The notes under the pieces were generated by a model that did no database searches, was not told the DNA's origin, and saw only the letters and a program-made list of their open reading frames with translations. From Gordionus sp. m RMFG-2023 (lineage: Eukaryota > Nematomorpha > Gordioida > Chordodea > Parachordodidae): a DNA stretch of 64,000 bases. Of this stretch, positions 40,201 through 55,200 are shown in pieces. Positions within the stretch are counted from its first letter, which is position 1; the number at the start of each line of letters is the position of its first letter. The stretch covers positions 62,535,561 through 62,599,560 of the forward strand of contig NC_088775.1 in the NCBI RefSeq assembly GCF_954871325.1, in the 5' to 3' direction. The translations under genes were made by a program, and so were the position numbers.

Positions 40201-43200
40201 AATATATTTAAAAAAATAATATAACACAAAAAATAAAAAAAAATTTAGATATCAAAAAATATATCAAGAAAAAATTTACGTGAAAAATAAATACATAAAA
40301 AACCATTATATTAAAAAATATCAATCAAAAAATATATAAAAAAATAATATAACAAATTAAAATATATTATCTAAAATTATTTAAAAAAAAATATCAATCA
40401 AAAAATATATTTAAAAAAATAATATAACACAAAAAATAAAAAAAAATTTAGCTATCAAAAAATATATAAAGAAAAAATTTACGTGAAAAATAAATACATA
40501 AAAAACCATTATAATAAAAAATATCAATCAAAAAATATATAAAAAAATAATATAACAAATTAAAATATATTATCTAAAAATTATTTTAAAAAAAATATCA
40601 ATCAAAAAATATATTTAAAAAAATAATATAACACAAAAAATAAAATAGATATCAAAAAATATAACAAGAAAAAATTTACGTGAAAAATAAATACATAAAA
40701 AACCATTATATTAAAAAATATCAATCAAAAAATATATAAATAAATAATATAACAAATTAAAATATATTATCTAAAAATATTTTAAAAAAAATATCAATCA
40801 AAAAATATATTTAAAAAAATAATATAACACAAAAAATAAAAAAAAATTTAGCTATCAAAAAATATATAAAGAAAAAATTTACGTGAAAAATAAATACATA
40901 AAAAACCATTATAATAAAAAATATCAATCAAAAAATATATAAAAAAATAATATAACAAATTAAAATATATTATCTAAAAATTATTTTAAAATAAATATCA
41001 ATCAAAAAATATATTTAAAAAAATAATATAACACAAAAAATAAAATAGATATCAAAAAATATAACAAGAAAAAATTTACGTGAAAAATAAATACATAAAA
41101 AACCATTATATTAAAAAATATCAATCAAAAAATATATAAATAAATAATATAACAAATTAAAATATATTATCTAAAAAATTTAAAAAAAAATATCAATCAA
41201 AAAAAATATTTAAAAAAAATAATATAACAAATTAAAATATATTACTTAAAAAATAATATAAACCAAAAAACAAAAAAAAATTAGCTATCATTTGTTATAT
41301 TATCTTTTTATATATATTTTTTGATTGATATTTTTTTTTTATATATTATAATTTGTTATATATTTTTTTTGATAGATATTTTTTTTTAATATAATTATTT
41401 TTTTATATATTTTTTTTGATTGATATTTTTTTTTTAATATAATTTTTTTTATATATTTTTATTTTAATATAATTACTTTTTTATATATTTATTTTTTACG
41501 TAGATTTTTTTTGATAGATAATTTTTTTTTGTTTTTTGGTTTATATTATTAAATAAAACTTTAGAGGTAATATATTTTAATTTGTTATATTATTTTTTTA
41601 AATATATTTTTTTTGATATTTTTTTTAAGTATATTGAAATAATATATTATAATTTGTTATATTATTTTTTTACATATTTTTTTTGATTGATATATTTATT
41701 TTATATCAAAAAATAAATTAATATTAAATAAATAATAAATTAATATTAAATAAATAATAAATTAATCTTAAATAAATAATAAATTTATAAATTGTAAAAT
41801 AGAACACATTGCCGAAATCTCACATTTACATTGCCTACCACTACATCACATTGCTGAAAATTTATTGACGCTAACATATATAAAAAAAGATAATATAATG
41901 GCGTTATATTCAAAAATTATAATAATATAATATTTTTAATAAAAATATCAATTGTATTGGGATCAAAATTAAAAAATCAATTGAGTATAACCAATATGAT
42001 GTCCTGGGGAGATATGTAAGCAGGCAGCCCATACAGATATGATTATTATTAATAGGATGCTATATTGTAAAATAAACATATTTAAAATTTTATACAAACT
42101 ATTACAAAAACATATCTCTTATTTTTATCGTATTCTATTTTGCGCTTATTAATAGAAATTCCTGAGGCCATATAATTTGTAGATATATCCTTTCACTGTT
42201 GTGGATCTACTATCTTTATTTTTTTTGATCATTTAAGAAAATGGCCAAGTAAAATATATTACTGCTCTGACGGATCAGCTGCACAATAAAAAAATTTTTT
42301 TTATAAATCTGTGTTATCATAAATCAGATTTTAGTGTAGCAGCTGAATGACATTTTTCAGCTACATTTCATGGAAAAGTTCATATGACGGGCTTAGCGGA
42401 ACATTAAAAATATTAGCAGCACGTTCAAGCCTTCAGCGCACCAGTTCTGGACACATTTTAACACCAGTTGATTTATATCAGTTTGCAAAACAAAACATGT
42501 TGTCAGTAAATTTTACATAATAACCAACGAATAATACAATTTAGAAGAGATTAAACTACGAGAAAAATTCAATTTAGCTCGCCCCATACCAGGAACTCGG
42601 GAAATATATGCTGTATTTCCTTTGAGTTTAAGTAAACTTAAATCAAAAATATATTCATATGCAGAGGACTTTCAAATTAACAATATCTCAAATGCCGATA
42701 ATTTGTCTTTGCTGATATTAAAGGATTCCTAACATGTGTTTATGATGATTTTTGGTAGTTAACCACAGTACTAAAAAAGAATGAAATTACTGAGAAGATA
42801 TATTTTTCCTTTTACATCCCCATGGACCATCACCATCCTTCTTTTAACCCACAAATGTGGAAAGATATGATTGCACATTAATCAAATAATAACGATAGTA
42901 GATCCTATAACAGTGACAGGACATACCTACAAATTATCACCTCAGGAAATTCTATTAATAAGCTAAAAATGGGAAAGATTAAAGCAAGAGGTTTTTTTAT
43001 AATTGTTTGTATATAAAATTTTAAAATATTTTTTTTTTCTCTTTGGCTTTCACTTTTTCTGGTGGCAAGCTCCTTCAATATCTCTCTCCACTTTATGTTA
43101 TTCATACTATCTCTTTTATTTTTATACTTCTTCATATTGGCTCTAACTTTATGGCTCCATTGAAGTTTTGGCCTTCCTCTTTTACGTTTACCCATCACTT

Positions 43201-46200
43201 CCAAACTCAACCTTATTTCCTATGTAGTTCATGGGCCTTCTCATTGTATGCACATACCATCTAAGTCTGTTTACTATTATCTTAGTTTTAATGGGCACTA
43301 CCTTAAACTTCCTAGTATTCTTGTAATGCGTAACCCCAGCAATCATCTTCGGCATTCTCATCTCCATAGTTTGTAGACTTCTCTCGTCTGATTCTTTGGT
43401 TGGCCATGTTTCCGAACTATATAGAATAGTGTGTTGTACTATGGAACTGTAAATTTTTCCCTTCAATTTGTGGGATTCTATTGTCAAAGAGCACTCCAGA
43501 TAAAGATCTCCTCTTTCTCTATTGTGCCGTTTGTTTGTATAGTGGAGTCCAAATATTTGCAGCTTTCAATTGCCAATATCTGCCATTCATTTATATCAAT
43601 GCTCTCTGTTTCATCTCCTCCTATCACCATATACTCTGTCTTTTCTCTATTTACTTTTAGTTCGTGCTTTTCTAGGATATTTATCCAGCTCATTAATCTT
43701 TCTTTTATTTCATCCTTGGATTCGGCAAGTATCACAATATCATCTGCAAATATCATATTCCACTGGACTGTTTGTGATATAGACTGTGCTAATACATCTA
43801 TTACTGTTATGAAGAGAAGTGGGCTGAGAGCCGACCCTTGATGAACTCCCTCGGCTATTGTGAAGCCTGTTGAAGTACTAGTTGTGCTACGGACCATTGT
43901 ATTATTGCCTATATACATATCCTGTATTATTCTTATATATTTTTCGGGAACCCTTTTGTGGCGTAGCGCCCACCAGATAAGTTTTCTAGGGATTCTATCA
44001 AAGGCCTCCTTTTCTAGATTGAGAAAGACCATGTGTAGCTTTTTGTTCTTTTCCCTGTATTTTTCACTCATATTGCGTGGATAGCATCAGTTGTTGATCT
44101 TCCAGGCATAAAGCCAAACTGAGTCTCTCCTATTTGGATTATGTCTCTTAACCTTTTTTCTATTATTTTTTCGTGGAGTTTAAGATAGTGTGACATTAGT
44201 TTTATGCCCCTGTAATTTTGACAATTGTGTGGATCCCCTTTATTTTTGAAGATAGGAACTAGATAGCTCTGCCTCCATTTTTGAGGGATCTCTTCATTTC
44301 CCTGTATTTTATTGTACAGATTTGTGAGATGTATTCCATCATCTCCTAGTGCTTTAAGGCTTTCTATTGGAATATCATCTGGACCCCTAGCTTTGTTGTT
44401 TTTTGTATGCTTGAGACATGTGATTATTTCTTGTTCTGTTATTGGTATTATAAGGTTTTGACATGGGGAGTGTTCGTCTAGATGTAGTATGTGGGGATTA
44501 AAGTTGAGAAGCTCCTAAATATATTCTTTCCATCTATTCATTATTTCTTTTTCCTTTATTATCAATTTCCCATCTTTATTTTTGATTACTTTCAGAGCTC
44601 CGTTTATATACTTAGAATTTATTTCTCGCTGTTTGGCGGGCATAAAACTAATGTCACACTGTCTTAAACTCTACTAAAAAATAATAGAAAAAAGGTTAGG
44701 AAACATAATCCAAATAGGAGAGACTCAGTTTGGCTTTATGCCTGGAAGATCAACAACTGATGCTATCCACGCAATTAGGCAAATTCAAGTTTTATCTTGT
44801 TTTGAGTGGATTTATTTGTGATGTGTAAATCCATGACTAGTAGCTTGTGTTTCGCGGCAATATCTTCTCCTGGGATGACTTTGCAGTCTATTACATCTTT
44901 TAATCTTCTGCGAGAGATAAGCATATAATCTATCTGGGTTTTCTGGGGTGGCCTATCGTCGGGGTGGCCTAGTGGGTTATGATGTAGGCTTGGAAACAGT
45001 GAGTCCCAGGTTCTATCCTGGTAAGTAACGTAAGAATTCTCGGCTTTTTCTTCGATGAATGATGTGTAAAGACATATGGTAAAATGAATTTTGGAGCTTA
45101 GAGATGACACCCCGGTCACCGACAGGCTTGGACAGCCGGGTGCTAAGGATGCTTGTCCAATAAACAAAAATGAAAATTTTTAAATATAGTGTCCTAATAA
45201 TCATATCCGTATGGGCTGCTTCCTTACTTATTGCCCCAGGATATCATATTAGTTATACTTAATCGATTTTTTAAATTTTAATACCAATATTTTACATATT
45301 TTTATTAAATATATATTTTATAAAAAATTTAATATAACGCCATCTATATTATCTTTTTATTTATAAAATTTATAAAAAATTTAATAAAATTAAAAAAACA
45401 AAAATGGCTTTCGAGATTTTTTATTAAATAGTTTAATATAAAGGTAATAAACATTTTTAGAGAATATCAACACCCCCAAAAAAATCCCTTCCTAACAATG
45501 TTAATTTTTTATTTTTACCGGAAATACGAAAACACTTGGAATTTTTTAATTTTTTTTTTCAATTTTCCAATGTAAAATTTTAAGGGCTATAAAATGATAT
45601 ATAATTTGTAACTCTTAAAAAACAAGATTTAATGAAATCACGTATTACGCGATTTTCGACTTTTTAAAACGTATATCTTTGGATTAGTTTGAGCTGGCGC
45701 TCGAAAATTTGGATTTTATTAACATTTACAATATAAATAAATTATATGCCAAGTTTCATTCTGGTCGATTAGATAGCCAGTTTAAAAAAATTAAAAAAGA
45801 ACCTCTAAGCGATGTTTAGCAGGAATATTATAACTAATCGTTATTCAGTTGATTCCGTAATTTTACTCATTTATTTTAATCCTACGAACCAAGAAATGCT
45901 CATACGGTTAACTATTGATTCCTTCCTAATAAAAATGCATAAAGTATTTTTAAATCATTAAGCATCTTACACCAAATAATTTAAAGAAACCCAAGTCTTA
46001 ATATATGTTTTAAATAAACGAATTTTTTAAGAATCGTTCGGTTTTTCATAATTCGTTCGATTGCAGACATTTGGCCAAAAAGCTTTGCTCTTGTAAGCAT
46101 CCATATGGTCCTTTACTCCAACAAATTATTCTAGATAATATAGATCGTTCGAAAATATCACCGAATAAAGTAAATCTTCATTTTTTTAAAAATATTAGTC

Positions 46201-49200
46201 ATGTATTAACTGGTAAGGTAATAGATATTTACACGATTTATAATATGATTTCAATGAAGATACATCTTTTAATGATATAAATAAGGCTGAAAAAAACAAT
46301 TGAAAATAATGTAGTTAATTTTAAAATTATTTTTAATTGTTTTTTAATATGCTTTTAACATTGAAAACTAAAAATATTTATATGCATTAAATTTAAGGGA
46401 AAAAATTTTCGCCACGGAAAATTTATTAAAATAATACTGATTGCAACTACTTAGAAGTAAGTGACTTAGTGTTGTTAAACGGCTAAGCCAAGCCGGCTAA
46501 GCCCTAAACTCAGCCAGTTTTTGAGCCTAAAATTCGGTTCAGGCTCAAGTCAGCTAAGGAGTTTACTCAAGCCGATTTTTGAGTCGAAATTTTTTTATTT
46601 GAGATTAATGTTGTTAAACGGCGGAGGTGAGCCCTATTCCTAAACTTACCTAGTTTTTGAGTCGAAACACAAACTCAAGCCGGCTAATTGAGCCATATTA
46701 GTCGGCTGGCTCGAATCGGCTCAGATGTTGGCTCAATGCGTCTTTTGAGCCGAAATATATATATTTGAGATTAATGTTATTAAATGGCTTAACTAAGGCG
46801 GCTTAGCCCTAAACTCAGCCAGTTTTTGAATCGAAAATTTGACTCAGGCTCAAGCCGGCTCATTAAGCCATATGAGTCGACTCAGGAGTTGGCTCATACC
46901 GACTTTTGAGCCGAAATTTATTTATTTGTGATTAGTGGCGTTAAACGGCTGAGCCAAGCCGGCTTAGCCCTAAACTAAGCTAGTTTTTGAGTTGAAAATT
47001 AACTCAGGCTCATGCCAGCTCATTGAGACATATGAGTCGGCAGGCTCAGAGTTGGCACAAGCTGGCTCAGGATGAGTTCAATTTTGAGCCGAAATTTATT
47101 TGTATGTGATTGTGGCATTTAAGAATATAATTATGTAGAATTTGTGTTCTACCACCACGTTTTGAGTGAAAAAATGGATTCAGCAAGCTAGCTAGATAAG
47201 CAACATAAATGGGCTAGCTGAAGTTGTTTCAGAACTTAGAGGTCGCTCACCTGTTTATTGATAACTTAAAAAACTATACTCTATCTAGTCTGATTCATTT
47301 TTAATCATTCTTTCGTAATATTTTTTATTTTGAATTTGTTTTTTTTATCGTCTAATTTATTTTTTTGAAATTATTATTTTATATTAATTATTAATGGCTA
47401 TGTAAGACAAATTAAAAAAAGGTTAATGTTAAAAGAAATAAAAGTGGAGAAAATTTATTCACTAATTTTAATTTGTAACTCTTTTTTGAATTTTTATATT
47501 TTTTATTTATTATAATATTGGATTTGTTTTTTTTATCTCATAGTGTAATTTTTTTAATTATTATTTTATATTATTTATGCTTATACCCATGCGATTAATA
47601 GACAAATTTAAAATTTGTAAATAAATTAAACCCTTATATATTTTTTAATAATATTTTATTTTTTTGTTTTTAAATTTTTTTTGTACATTTTATTTTATAG
47701 ATATGGAAATTAAAATATAAATCATTTCTTTTTTTAAGCTATAGATATTTTGATAATTAATCCTACATTAACTCAACATTTTATTAATGATTAATTTTTC
47801 TTTAATGCCGCTTTATCTATTTTACTTTAATATTTGTAATTGAATCTGATAAAGAATGCATATATTTTTATATTATAAATATAATATGAAAGCAGCAGTT
47901 ATAACCTGGCAAGTTAGATGGCTGAGTCAAGCCAGCTTAGCCCTAAACGCAGCCAATTTTTAAGCCGGAAATCGACTCAGGCTCAAGCCGGCTCATTGAG
48001 CCATAAGAGTTGGCTGGCTCGAGTCAGCTCAGGAGTTGACTCAGATAAGTGACAATTGTCAGTATCGTTATTTTAGAGTTTTTTGAATTTTTTTGACGTA
48101 AATGGGTTAAAATATATATTGTAAACATGTTAAATTAAAATTTCATGAAGATATAGCATAATAAAAAGTGACAATTGTCATAATCGTTATTTATAAAGTT
48201 TCTTGAATTTTTTTGACGCAAATGAGTAGAAATATAGATTGTAAACATGTTAAATTAAAATTTCATGAATATATATCATAGAAAAGTGACAATTGTCATA
48301 ATGGTTATTTTCAAAGTTTTTGAATTTTTTTGACTAAATGGGTTAAAATATATATTGTTAACATGTTTTTTAAGTTCTTTTCATTACCCTAAATTCAGAC
48401 TCAGCACGATTTCGCCTTGAATATCAAAAATTTTTGCTAACATTTAGGGTTATAAATTTTAATAGATGTAGAATTAAAATTTATTAATTAAAGGAATAAA
48501 ATTGTCCATATCATAAATTTTTAGAATCTAATATGAGTTACAACTCTCTTTAGTAATCACTTTGCATATTTTAAGCAGGATTAAAGGGACAACGATTATG
48601 AGCATGAAAATTTCCATTTGTTTTTTTTGTTTCACCAAATGGTACCAACACATATCTCATAAAACAAATAAGAAAGTTAAAGAACGAAGATTGTGATTTT
48701 TCTGAATTATTTCAATAAAATTTAAACAAAATATCTTTTAAATGATTTCTCAAAAAAATATTGAAAAACTTTAAAAATAACGATTATGACAATTGACTTA
48801 CTTTCCTATGGTATTCATGAAATTTTAATTTGACATTTTACAATCTATATTTTAACCCATTTGGGTCAAATTCAAACTTTTAAAATAACGATTATCACAA
48901 TTGTCCACTTTCCTATCGTACATCTTCATGAAATTTTAATTTGATATGTTTACAACCTATATTTTTACCCATTTGCGTCAAAAAATCAATAAACTTTAAA
49001 AATAACTATTATGACAATTGTCATTTATCTAGGGTACATCTTCACTAAATTCTTAATTTAAAATGTTAGCAATACTTAATTTGCCAATTTACATCAAAAA
49101 ACTAAAAATAACGATAATTGACACTTTTATATATTACATCTTAATTGAAATTTTAATTTAACATGTTAAAAATACATATTTTTGACAATTAGTGTCAAAA

Positions 49201-52200
49201 AAATCTAATATTTTAAAAAAATACCGATTATGATAATTGTCATTTTTCCAAGGAACATCATATTTATAATTTAACATCTTTACAATATAAATATTATTTT
49301 TACCCTTTTGTGTCAAAAAATTTCAAAAATGTTAAAAAATAACGAATATGTCAATTGTCACATTAAAATATTATCCTTAAAAAGATCATATAAAATAATA
49401 TAAAAAAGTTTAATATAAATATTTTAAAAAAACTATTTAGAAAAAACTATCTCTTTTAATATACTTAAAAAAATAGATAATTTTACAAAAATGTTAAAGG
49501 AAAAAATATAAAAGATTTCGCCTAGAGGATTGTTTATTTATGATAAATTATCAAAAGAATTCCTCAAAAATTATTTACATAGAAGATTTAAAATTCTTAT
49601 CAGATTTTTTTTCTTAAAATTTTGGGCGTGAAAATCACTAATAAATTGTAACAAAAATAATATTACTATAGCAGCATATCATTTTTTTTATTAAAAATAC
49701 ATCAAATAAATAAATCCATTTTCATAATATAATATAATATTAAAAATAATAATAACAAAAAAAATAAAAATATTAAAAAATATATATGAAGAAACTTGGT
49801 ATGGTACACGAATTCTAGATATTTATTATATTCTTTTAAATTTATTTAAATAATTACATTTTGGCTCAACATTAGACTCGAGACAACTCCTCAGCCTGCT
49901 TGAGCCAAAGTCATTACTATGCTTTTTAACAAGACTAAAGTGATTAGCGTCTGTGCTATTTATTTTTTTTATAATTACTAAAAAAATAAAAATGCTAGTT
50001 ACTTACCAAATTTTGTTAGCCCATTTTTTTTAATTTAAAAGTTGAACCTAATTTAGTCATATTTTTAATACATAAAAATAAATAGACTAATTATTTAATA
50101 CAATGTGTAATAGCTTACTTTTAAAAAAATATAATGCGAATAACCTCTAATCTTTCCCATTTAAATGAAAGTATATTTTTAGATAAGTGTCGCTTTAAAG
50201 CAATCTCAATATTTTCATGATATAATCGTAAATTATAAAAAAAATGAATTAGGTTTGGTGGATAGCTGATAAACGTTGGGACAATTTAGGTGTTAATCCT
50301 CTAATAGATAAATATCCGAATTTCACATACGTCTTCCCTCTCCCTATACCGATAACCAACTTAACGCGATTGGGATGTCGTAAACTTAATTTAGGAAACT
50401 TTAAAAGCCAAATTAGCGATATAAAGTATTATCCTACTTATATGATTGATCCATATCTTTTTAAATTTCCTAAAAAACTTACTATCATATTGAGTCCTTC
50501 CTGACTTTAGAAAAATTAATTTTTTATAAGTATGATTTTAGAATTGAATATGCCCCATTGTAAATACATTTTGAAATATTGACTTTATTTTGGCAATTAT
50601 CTTATTCAATCAGATTTTCTTTCCACAATATTCATAATTCTATCTTTCTTCAGAAACAATTACAAATTTACCTATCTAATAGAATATTTTTAAATATTTT
50701 CTGATCATATGAAATACTGAAGTAAGCCAGAAGGGATGGTCAAAATCTTAAATGCGTACTGTTATATTAATTTATATCAATGCTTTATGCAAAAAATATA
50801 ATTATTGAAAGGCATGCAAAAAATGCTATATGAATCTCCATGAACCTTGTTTAGAAATATATCATATTAGCATTTCTTAAATATTTTAATGAATTTATTA
50901 TTTCTCTTTCCATTTTTTTAATATTTTATGATTTTTGCAATTTTCAGTATTTTATTCGATACCAAATCGATTAATTTTGATAAAATTTTGCATACTAAGA
51001 GAACATTATTAAAAGGCATCAAATCCAAAATTCTAGCCTCCTTATACTAATATTTTTTTGAGATATCGCCAAAAATGACTTTTCTTCGCAAAATACAATA
51101 AGAATGCTTAAAATAAAATTAGGTGTTATTTTATAATTCTATTATAAACTTTTAGTAAATATTAAAAAATTTTTTAGATAATATTGTTGCAGTTTTTATT
51201 TACGTTATAAATTTTAACCTAAAAGCTCCAGATGTTTCGCCTTCCGAATTTCTTTGAATTATATATTTACATTATATCTATTTGTAAAAAAATTTAAACT
51301 TTGGGCAGCCTTGGGTTTTTTAGTTATTGCGATTTAAAAAAATAAATGAAAATTTTTTTCTAAAGATAACACTCCTTTGATTTTACATGATTTAGCTAAG
51401 GAATAATTTATTTCATATAAAATTTAAAACATTATAACAAAAATATAATACACACTAGTTAATAACCCGTCAAGAATGACGGGGTTGAGGGGTAATTAGT
51501 TTGTGTATATGGTACTAAATATACTTAATTAATATATTTTATAAAAATATTAAAATTTAGGCTAAAAAAAGATAAATTTGTGAATCACACCTCGTAAGAT
51601 ATTCTTAATTTCTGATTCATCTATCATCGAATAAGGGAGAAAAGTATGATGACCCGTCTTTCTTGAAGGGCAAAATGAAAAATATATAACTAAGAGTACC
51701 AGAGCTTAGTCCGCATTGCTGGTTCCATAAAAAATGACGGGGAATGAGAATTTTTTCCTTACTCGTGTGATAGTTGTTACCTGTTATTTGAAAATAATAT
51801 CCAATTTTTATTCTTTATAACTCCCTCCCACCTTCAGGTCAAGTCCAATCCATTAAAACTAAGTTTAAATGCTATGTTTTGAGTCAAAATATATTTAAAG
51901 CTTTTACTTGATACCCATATCAATATTATTTGTTAAAATATTACTGATCATCTATGCCTATTATTTAATATTGAAAAAATTCCCAAGCAAGATCCAAGGC
52001 CATAATAATTTTGAAAAAATTTCCCCAACCCCAACCAAAGATCATAATAATTTTGGTAGTTGAGAACTGGAATAAAATATTTAAAAATCATAATGAATTT
52101 AAAATCAGAAGCAATGACTCAGATGATAGCAGCGTAGATATGGGCCTTGGTTTATTTGTTTTAGGTCAAAAATTTCCCCAAGCGTAGCCCAACATAATTT

Positions 52201-55200
52201 ATAAAAATAATTTTCAAACTCAACCCATTATAATTTTAAAATTTTTCCTTAAATCTGGCCAACCGATAATAATTTTGAAATTTTTTTCACCTTCCAATAA
52301 AAATTATTTTCCAAGCCCATCCCACCATTATAATTTTAAAAAATTTTTCTCAGACCTGGCCAACCGATAATAATTTTGAAATTGTTTTTCCAAGCCTGGA
52401 GCTTCCAATAAAAAAGATAAATATTGATATATTTAAATTACTTTATCATAATATAGTTTCATATATAAGAAGAATTGTATTACAAAATTAAATATATGGA
52501 AAGAACGATTGTCTAACGAACGTTAAGTCAGTGGTTCGAATCTCGTTGATGTATAAAAAAAAAAATTATTTTTAAAGTTTTATTTTTTTTTAAAAAAATA
52601 ATTTAACATTAGAGGTATTTAGTCTCCTTCGATTTATTAAACATTAAGATGATAGGAAAGTTGATTCCAAAAATAAAAATTAACATTAAGGAATAAGAAA
52701 ACGTTCATTTCTTGATTACGGCGATTATATATATATATTAGATAATTCCTTATCACATCATAATCTGATGATATACAGTATTTTTTTTAGAGTGAACTAT
52801 TAATTGAATTTAAATAATAAGGAAAATTAAAACAAGAAAAATAAAAGTAATAGCCTTTAACAAAAAGTAATTGATTAATTAAAACACATTCGTGATAATA
52901 AATACATTCGTAACACATTCGTAACAACTATAAAAAATAACGCATTTTTGTTGAAATTATTTTTTTTTTAATTTTTCCATTTATTAACATAAATAATAAG
53001 ATTTTTCAGCATTAATATCATGATATTAGATTATTTAGCTCTGGGTATAATAATCTTTTTCTCATAAAAAATTATTATTAATTTTGCAAATATAATTAAA
53101 TTAAGATTCATGAAATATATTACCTATTTTCGACTTTTCATTAAATTAAGTTTTTATGACGCCTTTTATAATTTCGTTTTGCGGTAAATTATAGGTATTC
53201 TTAGTCGCCCTTGATGGGCTCAATATTGTTAAAATATTATTTTTATGTATGAAAAGGAGATCTGTATCCTTTAGGATAAGAAAATTTATTTCCATTTTTC
53301 TATTTACATCCACTTCTTGCACAAATCCTATCCACCAATCGTTTTTATACTGAAAAGAAAGAAGGAGGATAAACGTGTGAGTAAGTAAAAATGTATTTTA
53401 TTATTATTAACTACTTTTTCTTTTTTTACACATAGTATATATATATATATATACTATTTAAAATTAGAATATATATGATTAAACAAAAAAAACAAAAAGT
53501 AAGGTTACCAAAAATAAAAAGTAATATAAGTTGAATTTGAATTCATAACAAAAATAAAAATATTATTTGAATAAATATAATGAATGTACGTTATATAAAT
53601 TAAAACATATTACTATTCAATAACCAATATTTTAATTTATTAATTCCTATAATGTAACACATACATACAGACAGGGATAGGTATAGAAATTTTAAAAAGT
53701 ATTTAGATATAAAATAGTACTTGAATATAAATATTTAAGATACAGATACTTCAAAAAGATACCTTGAAAAAAGTGACACAATGTGAAACTTATATTTTTG
53801 GACATCATATTTAAATTAAGACATAATGATAAACAAAACACTTTTTTTATATTCATTTCACCTAATGTATTTTTATAAATGGGCAGTCTGATATTGGCAT
53901 TTTGTCGATGTAGTAAATTTTGTTAAAATTTTATAAAAGTAATTTATTAGGACAATGTGATAATTTATATAAAAAAATATTAAAATATTCTTATTTTTAA
54001 TGTAAACAATTTCTCAAATAATTATCTGACAACTATGCCTATAGTCAAGGTTTGCAAAGCTAAATAGACGTTCGATTGGGTCTTAAGAGAGCAAAGTAGT
54101 GTTATAACTTAAAAAAATTACATTGATATGCTTATGTCAGGCGCATGCGCGTGGGCAGAGGGTCAACCCCCTAAGCTAAAAAATTCAAATGCCGGCTAAA
54201 ATATTTTTCAAAAATTTTGCTGATTCCTACATTATCACATATATATTCCATTTTTTTTTATCATTCACAGCAGAAATAAACACGCTACTAATTTATTCTA
54301 TGAATTAATATCGATTTCAAATTTTCCTTGTCTTTATATTTAGGTTTAAAGCAGACCAAAAGGGCAAACATATTTTTATTAAAGAAACTCATGAAAAGAT
54401 ACGAAAATTGATAATATAAAATCGGATAAAAAAGATATATCATATCTGAGGATAATATTGAATTCACAAATGTAAAATTAAGCTAATTTTTTACATAAAA
54501 TACTAAAAAAAATAGATAGAAAAAATATAACTATAGTTGAAAGCAGGAAAGAATCTGATTAAAATTTTCATTCTTTATAAATATTTAATTTCTAAACTGA
54601 AAATGGCGCTATTAATTAAGTTCATGTTCTCTTATAATATAGTCTTTAAAATTAAATTACCATATGAACTATAACTAAGAAAAAAATATAATCTTACCTT
54701 CCAACACAGTTTACCCGCTAAGATATGGCCGTTTAAAGCGCGGAAAAATGGTACATTTTTGACAAAATGCACTTCATTTATTTTCAAATATCTCGAGAAA
54801 TAATTATGTTAGAAAAACAATTTAAATTTTATATTGTAGCTTAATAAAAGTTCTTTAAAATTACATAAAAATAAATATGATGGACATTTTATTAATATCG
54901 AAAACCGGATGTGTAAAACCGGAAATGGCCATAGAAAAAATATTATATTTTTTTCAAATTTTTTTTTCTGTAGATAGATATCACACCGCTTTATATTTGC
55001 ACAAAATTCTAGAATGGGATGAACATGGGTTTAGGATAGGAGTTATCACTCTTTATATGGCTAAAATTGAACAAATTTAACATTAATATCATCATATTTT
55101 AATTTAATGAATAGTTATGAAATAATGTTAAATTAAAAATTATGTCTAAATGGTAGGCCCTTACTTTTTTTTATCTTTATAAAAAAAATTTAAGAGGTGA

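Noticed and set aside
37640-41770. Regularly spaced repeats that might suggest a CRISPR array.
   Set aside because: The units are contiguous tandem repeats without unique spacers, in a eukaryotic intron.
43043-44084. Plus-strand frames of 70-136 codons opposite the LINE.
   Set aside because: They are antisense shadows of the minus-strand reverse transcriptase.
50230-50480. Segment with more balanced composition, suspected as an old coding fragment.
   Set aside because: All frames contain stops and no protein motif could be recognised on either strand.
52500-52565. GTGGTTCGAATCTC, a good box B, followed by an A-run.
   Set aside because: No box A at the right distance and no tRNA-like fold; at best a SINE scrap.
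54877-55080. A 67-codon plus-strand frame (MMDILLISKTGCVKPEM).
   Set aside because: It lies entirely in the left inverted arm of the DDE-like transposon and is mirrored, broken, in the right arm.
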